Below are positions 8,692 to 15,944 of a DNA stretch of 64,000 bases, piece by piece. Position 1 is the first letter of the stretch; every line of letters starts with the position of its first letter. The stretch spans positions 186,001 to 250,000 of the forward strand of contig CAMCUD010000002.1 of the NCBI GenBank assembly GCA_945878865.1. Direction: 5' to 3'. The notes under the pieces were generated by a model, which saw only the letters and a program-made list of their open reading frames with translations, did not search any database and was not told where the DNA came from. A program made the translations under genes and the position numbers. The stretch comes from Bifidobacterium breve. Its GTDB lineage: Bacteria; Actinomycetota; Thermoleophilia; Solirubrobacterales; Solirubrobacteraceae.

Positions 8692-9154
8692 CCTCGTCCC
8701 GGTCAGCCCGGGTTCGGCGAGGCCAAGCCGGAGACCGCCTTCAGCAAGACGGCGACAATGCGCTCGCCCCCGGAGGGGCCGATCCGCGGGAGGCGAACGA
8801 GGTCGGCCACGTGTCGCCGTCGTCGAGGCTCGCGTCAGGCCGGCGAGCATCGGGTAGCCGTCCCAGCGCGCTCTCGGAACCTCCGGCTGCCAGCCGCCCA
8901 AGTCACTCGACGGCCGCGCTGCGTCCTCGTTCGTCGACCCGCTGGCGATCTCACGCCAGACCTGGGCAGCTCGCGCGACTGCCCCGCCGGCTCATCACGA
9001 TCCCGGGACGCCTCGCTCGGTCAAGCCGCCGAACCACGCTGCGAGCGTCGGCCCGCTGGCCAAGGGCCGACAGCGATCCCCGCGTATTGCTCGGCGGACC
9101 CACGCCGGCCGCCTCGCCGAACAAGCGGTGCATGCTGGCGAAGGCCCGGAAGAG
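8692..9154. other. 463 bp without a recognisable gene
   Basis: No reading frame here shows a known motif or a start with a ribosome-binding site on either strand. A hairpin with an 8-bp stem (GTCGGCCC / GGGCCGAC) spans 9047-9071. The stretch could be decayed sequence beside the tRNA gene, but no attachment site or integrase remnant is visible. Confidence 0.5.
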
Positions 9155-9184
9155 CGAAAGCCCCCGAGATCTCGGGGGCTTTCG
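9155..9184 (-). terminator. Perfect 30-bp palindrome, terminator of tRNA-Leu
   Basis: Positions 9155-9169 pair perfectly with 9170-9184 (core GCCCCCGAGATCTCGGGGGC). The hairpin begins 8 nt after the 3' end of the minus-strand tRNA and is followed on that strand by a pyrimidine-rich tail (CTCTTCC). Confidence 0.75.
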
Positions 9185-9191
9185 TCTTCAG

Positions 9192-9276
<85 letters not shown>

Positions 9277-9328
9277 AGGTGGACCGCGGAGTATAGGACG
9301 GTTCGCGCCGCAGTCTCATGCCCACAGG

Positions 9329-9357
9329 TTGAGTCCGTCCTGAGGGGGCTCTATGGT
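9329..9357 (+). promoter_or_regulatory. lexA promoter
   Basis: TTGAGT (9329-9334) and TATGGT (9352-9357) are spaced 17 bp apart. The LexA box begins 3 nt downstream of the -10 element, so bound LexA would cover the transcription start. lexA itself starts 57 nt further on, so this mRNA does have a leader. Confidence 0.6.
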
Positions 9358-9360
9358 CCT

Positions 9361-9374
9361 CGAACACATGTTCG
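9361..9374. promoter_or_regulatory. SOS (LexA) box upstream of lexA
   Basis: CGAACACATGTTCG matches the Gram-positive/actinobacterial consensus CGAAC-N4-GTTCG. Its position directly after the lexA -10 element is that of the usual lexA autoregulatory site. Confidence 0.92.
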
Positions 9375-9414
9375 TACCCCTCAGCGAAACCCCCGCGCGA
9401 ATGGAGCCCCGCGC

Positions 9415-10038
9415 ATGGATCTGACCAAGCGCCAGCAGGAGATCTTCGACTTCATCAAGCGGTACTCGGCCGACAACGGGTACCCGCCGACCGTCCGCGA
9501 CATCGGCAAGGCCGTGGGCCTGGCGTCGTCGTCGACGGTGCATGCCCACCTGGCGAATCTCGAGAAGCTCGGCCTGCTGCGGCGAGACCCGTCCAAGCCG
9601 CGCGCGATGGAGCTGCTCGATCGGGCGGTGGATCAGGTCAAAGGCCTGAACCCGCTGCGCGACGTCGGCCTGCCGGTCGTCGGCCAGGTCGCTGCGGGCG
9701 CGCCGGTGCTCGCCGAGGAGAACATCGAGGAGTACGTCGCGGTGCCCCCGGCGGCGGGCGGCGAGACCGGTGAGTACGTCCTGCGCGTCCGCGGTGACTC
9801 GATGGTCGACGCCGGCATCCTCGAGGGCGACTACGTCGTGGTCCGTCCGCAGAGCACGGCGCGCGACGGGGAGATCGTCGTGGCGCTCGTCGGCGACGAG
9901 TCGGCCACGGTCAAGCGGTTCTTCCACGAGGGCGACCACATCCGCCTGCAGCCGGAGAACAGCCGGCTGGAGCCGATCCTCTCGTCCGATGTCCAGGTGC
10001 TCGGCAAGGTTGTCGGGCTGTTCCGGAGCGTCACGTGA
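9415..10038 (+). CDS. lexA: LexA repressor, SOS regulator
   Basis: A 207-residue LexA. The N-terminal winged HTH starts MDLTKRQQEIFDFIKRYS, with YPPTVRDIGKAVGLASSSTVHAHL as recognition region. The C-terminal autoprotease domain carries the Ala-Gly cleavage site (QVAAGAP), the catalytic serine (GDSMVDAG) and the catalytic lysine (SATVKRF). It represses SOS genes until RecA filaments stimulate self-cleavage. ATG 9415 gives the conserved N-terminus; the open frame continues far upstream but through the tRNA. It is autoregulated through the SOS box at 9361-9374. The stop overlaps the next start (GTGA). Confidence 0.97.
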   Translation: MDLTKRQQEIFDFIKRYSADNGYPPTVRDIGKAVGLASSSTVHAHLANLEKLGLLRRDPSKPRAMELLDRAVDQVKGLNPLRDVGLPVVGQVAAGAPVLAEENIEEYVAVPPAAGGETGEYVLRVRGDSMVDAGILEGDYVVVRPQSTARDGEIVVALVGDESATVKRFFHEGDHIRLQPENSRLEPILSSDVQVLGKVVGLFRSVT

Positions 10039-10280
10039 GCCCCGTGGTGGTCGTCCGCGACGACATCGAGCGTCCCGCGATCCTGTTCGGTCCTCCGGCT
10101 GAGCGTGAGCGGGCGGCCGAGCAGACGCTCGAGGACCTCATCGGCGGCACGTGGACCGAGCTCGGTCGCCGTGCCGCCGCGGCCTGCCCGCTGTGCGGCG
10201 GGCACCTCGCGGCCCGCTGGGGAGCGGGCCCCGCGCCGGTCGGTGGTCGCTGCGACGACTGCGGCACCGAGCTCTCCTGA
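10035..10280 (+). CDS. Small zinc-ribbon-like protein, translationally coupled to lexA
   Basis: An 81-residue protein of unknown function. Two CxxC pairs (ACPLCGGH around residue 50 and CDDCGTELS at the C-terminus) would hold one zinc ion in a ribbon. The start GTG overlaps the lexA stop by four bases (GTGA), so it is probably cotranscribed with lexA and induced by DNA damage. I do not recognise a named family. The rnpB promoter begins about 20 nt after its stop. Confidence 0.75.
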   Translation: MSPVVVVRDDIERPAILFGPPAERERAAEQTLEDLIGGTWTELGRRAAAACPLCGGHLAARWGAGPAPVGGRCDDCGTELS

Positions 10281-10302
10281 CACGCGCCCGCGCGCGGCGG
10301 GC

Positions 10303-10308
10303 TAGGCT
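10303..10308 (+). promoter_or_regulatory. -10 element of rnpB
   Basis: TAGGCT ends 5 nt before the predicted 5' end of the RNase P RNA. No canonical -35 hexamer is evident at normal spacing. Confidence 0.5.
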
Positions 10309-10312
10309 CGTA

Positions 10313-10641
10313 GGGCACTCCAGGCAGTCGCGGAGGTGCAAGACCCTTCGAGGAAAGTCCGGACATCACAGGGCAGGGTGGTCGGGGAACCGACCCGGGG
10401 AAACCCGCGGGAAAGTGCCACAGAAACACACCGCCGATGGCGCCCGTTCACGTGGCGGGCGCACAGGTAAGGGTGAAATGGTGCGGTAAGAGCGCACCGG
10501 CGTCGTGGTGACACGGCGGCCGGGTAAACCCCACCCGATGCAAGGCCAAGCAGGACCGTTCGCAGGCTGCCCGCCAAGGTCCAGGTCGGCCGCAAAGATG
10601 GATGGCTGCTCAACGACAGAATCCGGCTTACAGGAGTGCTA
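10313..10641 (+). ncRNA. rnpB: RNase P RNA (bacterial type A)
   Basis: The catalytic RNA that trims tRNA 5' leaders. The conserved 5' element GAGGAAAGTCCGGAC, the internal ACAGAAACA and GGTAAGGGTGAAATGGTGCG elements, and the 3' element CGACAGAATCCGGCTTAC are all present in order. The P1 helix closes with GCACTCC (10315-10321) against GGAGTGC (10633-10639), which fixes both ends to within a few bases. At about 330 nt it is on the short side for a type A RNA. Confidence 0.95.
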
Positions 10642-10643
10642 CG

Positions 10644-10669
10644 GATCGGGCCCCGCAAGGGGCCCGATC
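10644..10669. terminator. Shared hairpin terminator between rnpB and the reverse transcriptase gene
   Basis: GATCGGGCCCC (10644-10654) and GGGGCCCGATC (10659-10669) form a perfect 11-bp stem closed by a GCAA tetraloop. It lies 3' of rnpB and touches the stop codon of the convergent reverse transcriptase gene. Neither side has a strong T tract. Confidence 0.65.
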
Positions 10670-11997
10670 TACGTCTGCGGCCAGGTGATCTCGTCGAAGC
10701 GAGCCTGCAGCTTGGCGCCGCGCTCCGGATGGACGGCGGCGACCCAGGCGATCCGGCCCGCGAGATGGGCGCGGAAGTCCGGGATGTCGTCGCGGTTGGC
10801 GACCTCAGGCCCGTGACGCGCTGCGTCGTGGACGATGGCTTTCAGGCGGTCGTAGTCGGAGCGCGGGATGTTCGTCCGCACGTTGACGACCATGCCGCAG
10901 ACCTCCTGGCGGTCGGCGCGCGAGCGGCGGTGCGTCTTCCTCGGGTGCAGGCGGAAGCCCTCGGACGCGGTGATCGTCGCGATCGCGTCCTGCACCATGC
11001 GCGTGCGCCGGGCCAGCCGGCCGTCGCCCGACAGGACGAGGTCATCGGCGTACCGGGTGTACGTCGCGCCGACGGCGTCGGCGAGTTGGGCGACGCGGCG
11101 GTCGAGCCGGAAGGCAGCGAGGTTCGCGAGCGCGGGAGACGTCGGCGCGCCTTGCGGGAGATGCGCCGTGGTCAAGCGACGCCGAAGCAGCGCGTACGCG
11201 GGATCCGCCTGCCCTGCGAGCGCCTGTTCGACCCCGCGCGGGATCTGGTTGGTCGCCAGGGCGGCGAGGCAGTGCGCCACAGGCTCTGGGTAGCCGGCCG
11301 TCCGATACGTCCCGTACACCCTGGCCACTGAGACATGCGCGAAGAAGTCCGCGAGGTCGAAGGAGAGCACGACCTCCCGGCCTGCATGGCGTGCCGCATG
11401 CTCGATCGCTGATCGCCCGGCAACGAAGCCGTACGCGGCGTCGTGGACAGGGATCCATCGCAGGATCTCTCGCGCGATATCGCGCTGTGCCTGCTTCAGC
11501 GTCGCCTTGGGCGCCTCGAGGAGGCGCGGCGGTCCGGCTGCGCGGGGCACCCACGTGTACCTGTAGTTGCGCAGCGGTTCGTCGGTGGCGAACCGCTCGA
11601 GTCCGCGGGCGTCGGCCAGCCACATGAGTGGGCCGGCTTCGAGCCCGAGGAACGATCCGAGATCTCCGACGGTGTCAAGCACGGGGACGGGCCAGCGGCG
11701 CGTGATCATCCGCGTCGGCACCGGCGTCCAGCGTCGGATCTCGAACGGCTGCTGCAGACCCCGGTGGCCGGTGTCGTCCAGGATCATCCGGCGGATGAAG
11801 GCCCGGAGTTCACGGGGCCGGTCGGCGGGCGGGCGGTGATACGCCGCGAGAACCCGGCGCGCGAGCGGGAGCAGCCAGCGCGGTCGACGTCCCAGGATCC
11901 GGGTGGCGCGCCGGACGAGCGCGCGCTCTTCCCATGCCCCGTCCAGGAACGCCTGGGCGAGCGCGATGGCGACGGTGTCGACGTCGCGCGTCAGCAT
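10669..11997 (-). CDS. Retron-type reverse transcriptase
   Basis: A 442-residue RNA-directed DNA polymerase. Domain order: an N-terminal extension of about 135 residues with no recognised motif, then RT motifs FDLADFF (213-219), PQGAPTSPALANL (281-293) and the catalytic RYADDL (315-320). Region Y, which is VTG in most retron RTs, reads VCG here (QEVCGMVVN, 365-372). Group II intron maturase and HNH domains are absent, which favours a retron. The ATG at 11997 lies 17 nt downstream of an inverted repeat that bounds a structured region (12015-12187), the expected msr-msd position. No effector gene is adjacent: rnpB converges downstream and an LLM oxidoreductase diverges upstream. I recall that myxobacterial retron RTs also carry long N-terminal extensions. 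Confidence 0.88.
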   Translation of the reverse strand: MLTRDVDTVAIALAQAFLDGAWEERALVRRATRILGRRPRWLLPLARRVLAAYHRPPADRPRELRAFIRRMILDDTGHRGLQQPFEIRRWTPVPTRMITRRWPVPVLDTVGDLGSFLGLEAGPLMWLADARGLERFATDEPLRNYRYTWVPRAAGPPRLLEAPKATLKQAQRDIAREILRWIPVHDAAYGFVAGRSAIEHAARHAGREVVLSFDLADFFAHVSVARVYGTYRTAGYPEPVAHCLAALATNQIPRGVEQALAGQADPAYALLRRRLTTAHLPQGAPTSPALANLAAFRLDRRVAQLADAVGATYTRYADDLVLSGDGRLARRTRMVQDAIATITASEGFRLHPRKTHRRSRADRQEVCGMVVNVRTNIPRSDYDRLKAIVHDAARHGPEVANRDDIPDFRAHLAGRIAWVAAVHPERGAKLQARFDEITWPQT

Positions 11998-12014
11998 GCG
12001 GCGCGGATCAAGGT

Positions 12015-12187
12015 GTGCGACGACACGGCCCGACGTGTCCTGTCGTACGTGTGAAGACGCGCGGCGCAGCCGCGCCAGCCCCCACGTGATGTGCTGCTCG
12101 GGTGTGGCGGTCGTCCCCGGGGGAGCCCCGGAGGGCGCAGCGCACCACGGGGATGCGCTGTGCCGGCTCGGACTCGCATCGTCGCAC
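12015..12187 (-). ncRNA. Candidate retron msr-msd non-coding RNA
   Basis: On the minus strand GTGCGACGA (12187-12179, candidate a1) is the exact reverse complement of TCGTCGCAC (12023-12015, candidate a2), which lies 17 nt before the RT start. Between them are four hairpins: 12134-12164 (11-bp stem with one mismatch), 12117-12131 (6 bp), 12059-12075 (7 bp) and 12022-12039 (6 bp, slightly overlapping a2). A -10-like TACGAT at 12198-12193 would place the transcription start at a1. A G at 12177, just after a1 in TGCGAG, is a candidate branching residue by analogy with AGCGAG of retron Ec86. Boundaries are predictions from sequence only. Confidence 0.62.
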
Positions 12188-12192
12188 GGCGG

Positions 12193-12198
12193 ATCGTA
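12193..12198 (-). promoter_or_regulatory. -10 element for the retron-like transcript
   Basis: TACGAT on the minus strand ends 5 nt before candidate a1. No good -35 hexamer is found 17 bp upstream. A small hairpin, CTCAGG / CCTGAG (12203-12218), occupies the -35 region and could be an operator or chance. Confidence 0.45.
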
Positions 12199-12259
12199 GT
12201 GGACTCAGGGTCGCCTGAGCGGCTCACAGCGAGGCAACATCGCCGCCGACCCGCGGCAG

Positions 12260-12265
12260 TAGGCT
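12260..12265 (+). promoter_or_regulatory. -10 element of the LLM-SCP2 gene, leaderless layout
   Basis: TAGGCT lies exactly 6 nt before the ATG at 12272, and no Shine-Dalgarno sequence is present. The same spacing recurs at 144, 19476, 21229 and 26772. Confidence 0.5.
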
Positions 12266-12271
12266 CGCCCC

Positions 12272-14065
12272 ATGCGCTTCGGTCTGCTGTACGAGCACCA
12301 GCTGCCCCGGCCCTGGGCGCCCGACGACGAGCACCGGCTCTACCGCGACGCGCTCGCGCAGGTCGAGCTCGCCGACAAGCTCGGGTTCGACTACGTCTGG
12401 ACCGTCGAGCATCACTTCCTCGAGGAGTACTCGCACTCCGCGGCGTCGGACGTCTTCCTCGCCGCCTGCTCGCAGCGCACGAAGAACATCCGACTGGGCT
12501 TCGGGATCCTGCCGCTGCCGCCCGGCTACCAGCACCCCGCGCGGGTGGCCGAGACCGTCGCGACGCTCGATCTCGTCAGTGACGGGCGTGCCGAATTCGG
12601 CACCGGGGAGACGTCGTCGGGCGCGGAGCTCGAGGGCTTCGGCGTCGACCGGGCGACGAAGCGCGCGCAGTGGGTCGAGGCGCTCGACGTCGTCACGCGC
12701 ATGTTCGTCGAGGAGCCTTTCGCCGGAGTCGACGGCCGCTACGTCACGATGCCGCCGCGCAACGTCGTCCCCAAGCCGCTGCAGAAGCCGCATCCTCCGC
12801 TGTGGGTGGCGTGCTCGCGCCGCGACACGATCCTGCTCGCCGCCGAGACGGGCATCGGCGCGCTGAGCTTCTCCTTCGCCGAGCCGGAGGAGGCCGCGGA
12901 GTGGGTGCGCGAGTACGAGGAGATCGTCGCGGGTGAGCGCTGCCTGCCGATCGGCTTCGACGTCAACCCCCAGGTCGCCACGGCCCTGCCCATGATGGTG
13001 GCTCGCGACGAGGCGCAGGCGATCGAGCGCGGGCTCGACGGCGCGCACTTCTTCGGCTACGCGCTCGCTCACTACTACTACTTCGCCGACCATCGGCCGG
13101 GCGCGACGTCGATCGCCGAGGACTTCGACCGCACGCGCCACGAGGTGGGGTTCGCGCGTGACGTCGTCCGGCCTGAGGGCGAGCCGCTCGGTGTCAAGGT
13201 CATGAGCGAGGGGCCCGAGAGCGTGCGCGGCGCGATCGGCACTCCGGAGCAGGTCGCCGAGTTGTGCCGCCGCTACGAGGAAGCCGGGGTCGACCAGCTC
13301 ATCTTCCTCGTCCAGACGGGGCGCACGAAGCACGAGCACGTCTGCGAGGCGCTCGAGCTGTTCGCGAGCGAGGTGATGCCGGAGTTCCACGAGCGCGCGC
13401 CCGCTCGCGAGGCCGCCAAGCGCGAGCGGCTGTCCGGCGCGATCGCCGCGGCGCTGGAGCGTCGTGAGCCGCCGCGGGACGCGCCGCCCGACGCGGTGAT
13501 CTCCCCGCTGGCAAGCGGTCCGCCTCCTGCGGTGGTGGGTGCGGGCGCGCCACCGGAGCCCGAGCCGGTGGCTGCGTCGCCGACGTCGGCACCCACAGGT
13601 GCGGCGCGCGGCGGCGCGCAGGCGTTCCTCGGCACGGCGCGCGTGCGCGCGCAGGAGCGTGGCGAGGCGGCGTTCGGCGCCTTCGTCCGTCGCTCCGACG
13701 ACCGCCGGCTCGAGCGCACCGTCGGCTCGGACCCGGCGCTCGCCTTCATCTTCGGCGCGATGGCCCGGCGGTTCGACGCGGGCGCGGCGAACGGCTTCAC
13801 CGGGCAGATCCAGTGGACGATGCGCGGGGAGCGCCAGACGAAGTCGTGGGTCGTCGACATCGACGGCCGCCAGGCACGGGTGCGGCCGGGCACCGCCGAG
13901 GAGCCGAGGCTCGTGCTGACGATGTCCACCGCCGACTTCGCCCGGTTCATCGCCGAGGACCTGCATCCCGCCAAGGCGCTGATCACCGGGCGGCTGCAGA
14001 TCCGCGGAGACCTGGCGATCGCGGCGAAGCTCGGGCCGATGTTCGGCCAGCGCAGTGCGCTCTGA
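12272..14065 (+). CDS. LLM-class flavin-dependent monooxygenase fused to a C-terminal SCP2 domain
   Basis: A 597-residue two-domain protein. Residues 1 to about 370 are a luciferase-like monooxygenase: MRFGLLYEHQLPRPW, an early DYVWTVEHHFLEEYSHS segment and FGTGETSSGAE, which resembles the cofactor-binding region of F420/FMN enzymes. A low-complexity Ala/Pro linker (about 375-455) leads to an SCP2-like lipid-binding domain (FGAMARRFDAGAANGFTGQIQW to PAKALITGRLQIRGDL). LLM enzymes of normal length end near 350-380, so this is a real fusion and suggests a hydrophobic, sterol- or acyl-like substrate. ATG 12272 follows a leaderless promoter. The last 11 bp overlap the LysE gene. Confidence 0.9.
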   Translation: MRFGLLYEHQLPRPWAPDDEHRLYRDALAQVELADKLGFDYVWTVEHHFLEEYSHSAASDVFLAACSQRTKNIRLGFGILPLPPGYQHPARVAETVATLDLVSDGRAEFGTGETSSGAELEGFGVDRATKRAQWVEALDVVTRMFVEEPFAGVDGRYVTMPPRNVVPKPLQKPHPPLWVACSRRDTILLAAETGIGALSFSFAEPEEAAEWVREYEEIVAGERCLPIGFDVNPQVATALPMMVARDEAQAIERGLDGAHFFGYALAHYYYFADHRPGATSIAEDFDRTRHEVGFARDVVRPEGEPLGVKVMSEGPESVRGAIGTPEQVAELCRRYEEAGVDQLIFLVQTGRTKHEHVCEALELFASEVMPEFHERAPAREAAKRERLSGAIAAALERREPPRDAPPDAVISPLASGPPPAVVGAGAPPEPEPVAASPTSAPTGAARGGAQAFLGTARVRAQERGEAAFGAFVRRSDDRRLERTVGSDPALAFIFGAMARRFDAGAANGFTGQIQWTMRGERQTKSWVVDIDGRQARVRPGTAEEPRLVLTMSTADFARFIAEDLHPAKALITGRLQIRGDLAIAAKLGPMFGQRSAL

Positions 14066-14681
14066 GGTCCTCGCCTTCACGGGCGTCGCCGCGCTGCTGA
14101 CGATCTCGCCCGGCGCCGATATGGCGCTGGTCACCCGCCGCGCGCTCAGCCCCGGCCCGCTCCGCGAGGCGTGGCTCGCGGCGGTCGGCATCTCCGTGGG
14201 CGTCGTCGCGTGGGCAGCGCTGTCCGCCGTGGGCGTGGCGGCCGTGCTCGCCGCGTCGGCGACGGCGTACGCGACGCTGAAGGTGGCCGGGGGGCTCTAC
14301 CTCATCCTGCTCGGCCTGCTCGCGTTCCGCGACGCCCGGCGGACGCTGCGCGACGGCGTCGCCGATGAGGTCGCCGCGCCCGCGGCGCGCCATCCCGTGG
14401 TCGCCTTTCGCGAGGGCCTGCTGACGAACCTGCTCAACCCGAAGATCGCGGTCTTCTACACGGCGGTGCTCCCGCAGTTCGTCGCGCCCGGCGACCCGGT
14501 GCTGCCGGTGTCGCTGCTGCTGGCATCGATCCACGCGGCGCTCGGCATCGCGTGGCTGTGCGGGTACGCGTGGGTGCTGCACCGCAGTCGGGCCGCGTTC
14601 GGCCCGCGCGCCCGGGCGGCGCTGCAGACCGTCACCGGCGTGGTGCTCGTCGGGCTCGGAGGGAAGGTCGCGCTGCGCTGA
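14055..14681 (+). CDS. LysE/RhtB-family amino acid exporter
   Basis: A 208-residue inner-membrane protein with about five to six hydrophobic helices. The N-terminus (FTGVAALLTISPGADMALVTRRAL) carries the SPGP-like motif of LysE/RhtB exporters, here SPGAD. The segment GLLTNLLNPKIAVFYTAVLPQF is another family hallmark. It starts at GTG 14055 inside the end of the LLM-SCP2 gene, so the two are probably translated from one mRNA. The exported compound is unknown, and I see no obvious link to the monooxygenase. Confidence 0.92.
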   Translation: MRSEVLAFTGVAALLTISPGADMALVTRRALSPGPLREAWLAAVGISVGVVAWAALSAVGVAAVLAASATAYATLKVAGGLYLILLGLLAFRDARRTLRDGVADEVAAPAARHPVVAFREGLLTNLLNPKIAVFYTAVLPQFVAPGDPVLPVSLLLASIHAALGIAWLCGYAWVLHRSRAAFGPRARAALQTVTGVVLVGLGGKVALR

Positions 14682-14722
14682 CCGGGCGCGCATGACCGCT
14701 TGCACGACTGTCGTCCGGAATG

Positions 14723-14736
14723 CGAACATGTGTTCG
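14723..14736. promoter_or_regulatory. SOS (LexA) box overlapping the dinB start
   Basis: CGAACATGTGTTCG fits CGAAC-N4-GTTCG. Its last base is the G of the chosen GTG start codon of dinB, so LexA would cover both the promoter and the translation start. Confidence 0.92.
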
Positions 14737-15944
14737 TGTCGACCGGCGCGCACATCCTCCACGCGGATCTCGATGCGTTCTTCGCCTCGGTCGAGCAGCG
14801 TGACGATCCGTCGCTGCGCGGGCGGCCGGTCATCGTCGGGCCCGGGGTGGTCATGGCGGCGAGCTACGAGGCGCGCGCATACGGGATCCGCTCGGCGATG
14901 GGCGGAGCCAAGGCTCGGCGTCTGTGTCCTGAAGCGGTCGTGGTGCCGCCCCGCTTCGACGCCTACGTCCAGGCCAGCCGTGACGTGTTCGCGATCTTCC
15001 ACGACACCACGCCGGTGGTGGAGAAGCTGTCGATCGACGAGGCGTTCCTGGACGTTCGCAGGCTCGAGCACCTCAAGGGCACGCCGGTGCAGATCGCGCG
15101 GCGGCTGCGGCGCGAGGTGCGCGAGCAGGTCGGCCTGCCGCTGAGCGTCGGGATCGCCACGACGAAGCACCTGGCGAAGGTCCTCAGCGCGGCGGCGAAG
15201 CCCGACGGGATGTTGCTCGTCGAGGCCGGGGCCGAGCGCGAGTACCTGCGACCGCTGCCGGTGGAGAGGCTCTGGGGCGTCGGTCCTGCGACGGCGGCGC
15301 GCCTGCATCGCGCCGACCTGCGGACGGTGGGGGAGATCGCGCTGCTGTCCGAGGACGAGCTCGTGGCGATCGTCGGCCGGGGTGCGGGACGGCGCCTGCA
15401 TGCCCTGGCGAACAACCGCGACCCGCGGCGGGTGCAGCGCGGCACGCGGCGGCGGTCGTTCGGCTCGCAGAGCGCGATGGGGCGCGGCCCGCACCCGCCC
15501 GAGAAGCTCGACCGCATCGCCGTCTCGCTCGCCGACCGGGTCACCCGGCGGATGCGCGCGAAGGGGGCGACGGGGCGGACGGTCGTGCTGCGCCTGCGCT
15601 TCGACGACTACACGCGCGTCACGCGTTCGCGCACGCTTCCGCGCGCGACGGCCGCCAGCGGCGAGGTGCTCGCCGCGCTGCGGGCGCTCCTCGATGCCGA
15701 GCGGGAGACGATCGCCGACCGCGGCATCACGCTGCTCGGCATCACGATCACGAACCTCACGCGTGACGACGGCCAGCTCGAGCTGCCGCTCGACGCGCCG
15801 TCGCGGGCCGCGCTCGACGCGGCGGTCGACCGGGTGCGTGACCGGTTCGGGACGACGGCGATGCAGCGCGGGGTCCTCGTGCGGTCCGGTGATCGCCTGG
15901 CCCCGTGGCTCGTCCCCGGCATGGACGGAGTGGAACCCGAATGA
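14736..15944 (+). CDS. dinB: DNA polymerase IV (Y-family), translesion polymerase
   Basis: A 402-residue Y-family polymerase. Catalytic carboxylates are intact: HADLDAFFASVEQ near the N-terminus and KLSIDEAFLDV around residue 105. The helix-hairpin-helix region (LPVERLWGVGPATAARL) and the little-finger domain follow. It copies past damaged bases without proofreading. I take GTG 14736 as the start because it places HILHADLD at the normal distance; the reading frame extends to a TTG at 14700, but that part contains the SOS box. It is the first gene of an operon with imuB and a DUF6504-like gene, each overlapping by four bases (ATGA). Confidence 0.95.
   Translation: MSTGAHILHADLDAFFASVEQRDDPSLRGRPVIVGPGVVMAASYEARAYGIRSAMGGAKARRLCPEAVVVPPRFDAYVQASRDVFAIFHDTTPVVEKLSIDEAFLDVRRLEHLKGTPVQIARRLRREVREQVGLPLSVGIATTKHLAKVLSAAAKPDGMLLVEAGAEREYLRPLPVERLWGVGPATAARLHRADLRTVGEIALLSEDELVAIVGRGAGRRLHALANNRDPRRVQRGTRRRSFGSQSAMGRGPHPPEKLDRIAVSLADRVTRRMRAKGATGRTVVLRLRFDDYTRVTRSRTLPRATAASGEVLAALRALLDAERETIADRGITLLGITITNLTRDDGQLELPLDAPSRAALDAAVDRVRDRFGTTAMQRGVLVRSGDRLAPWLVPGMDGVEPE

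Noticed and set aside
8758-9150. Long open frame reading from 8758 through the tRNA region into lexA
   Set aside because: It crosses the minus-strand tRNA-Leu and its terminator and has no motif before the lexA start; the real gene begins at 9415.
10669-11997. Group II intron interpretation of the reverse transcriptase
   Set aside because: No maturase or HNH domain, no domain V-like RNA hairpin downstream (rnpB converges there), and the upstream inverted repeat fits a retron better.
14700-14735. Upstream TTG start that would extend DinB by 12 residues
   Set aside because: The added codons are the SOS box itself; the GTG at 14736 gives the conserved HADLD distance.
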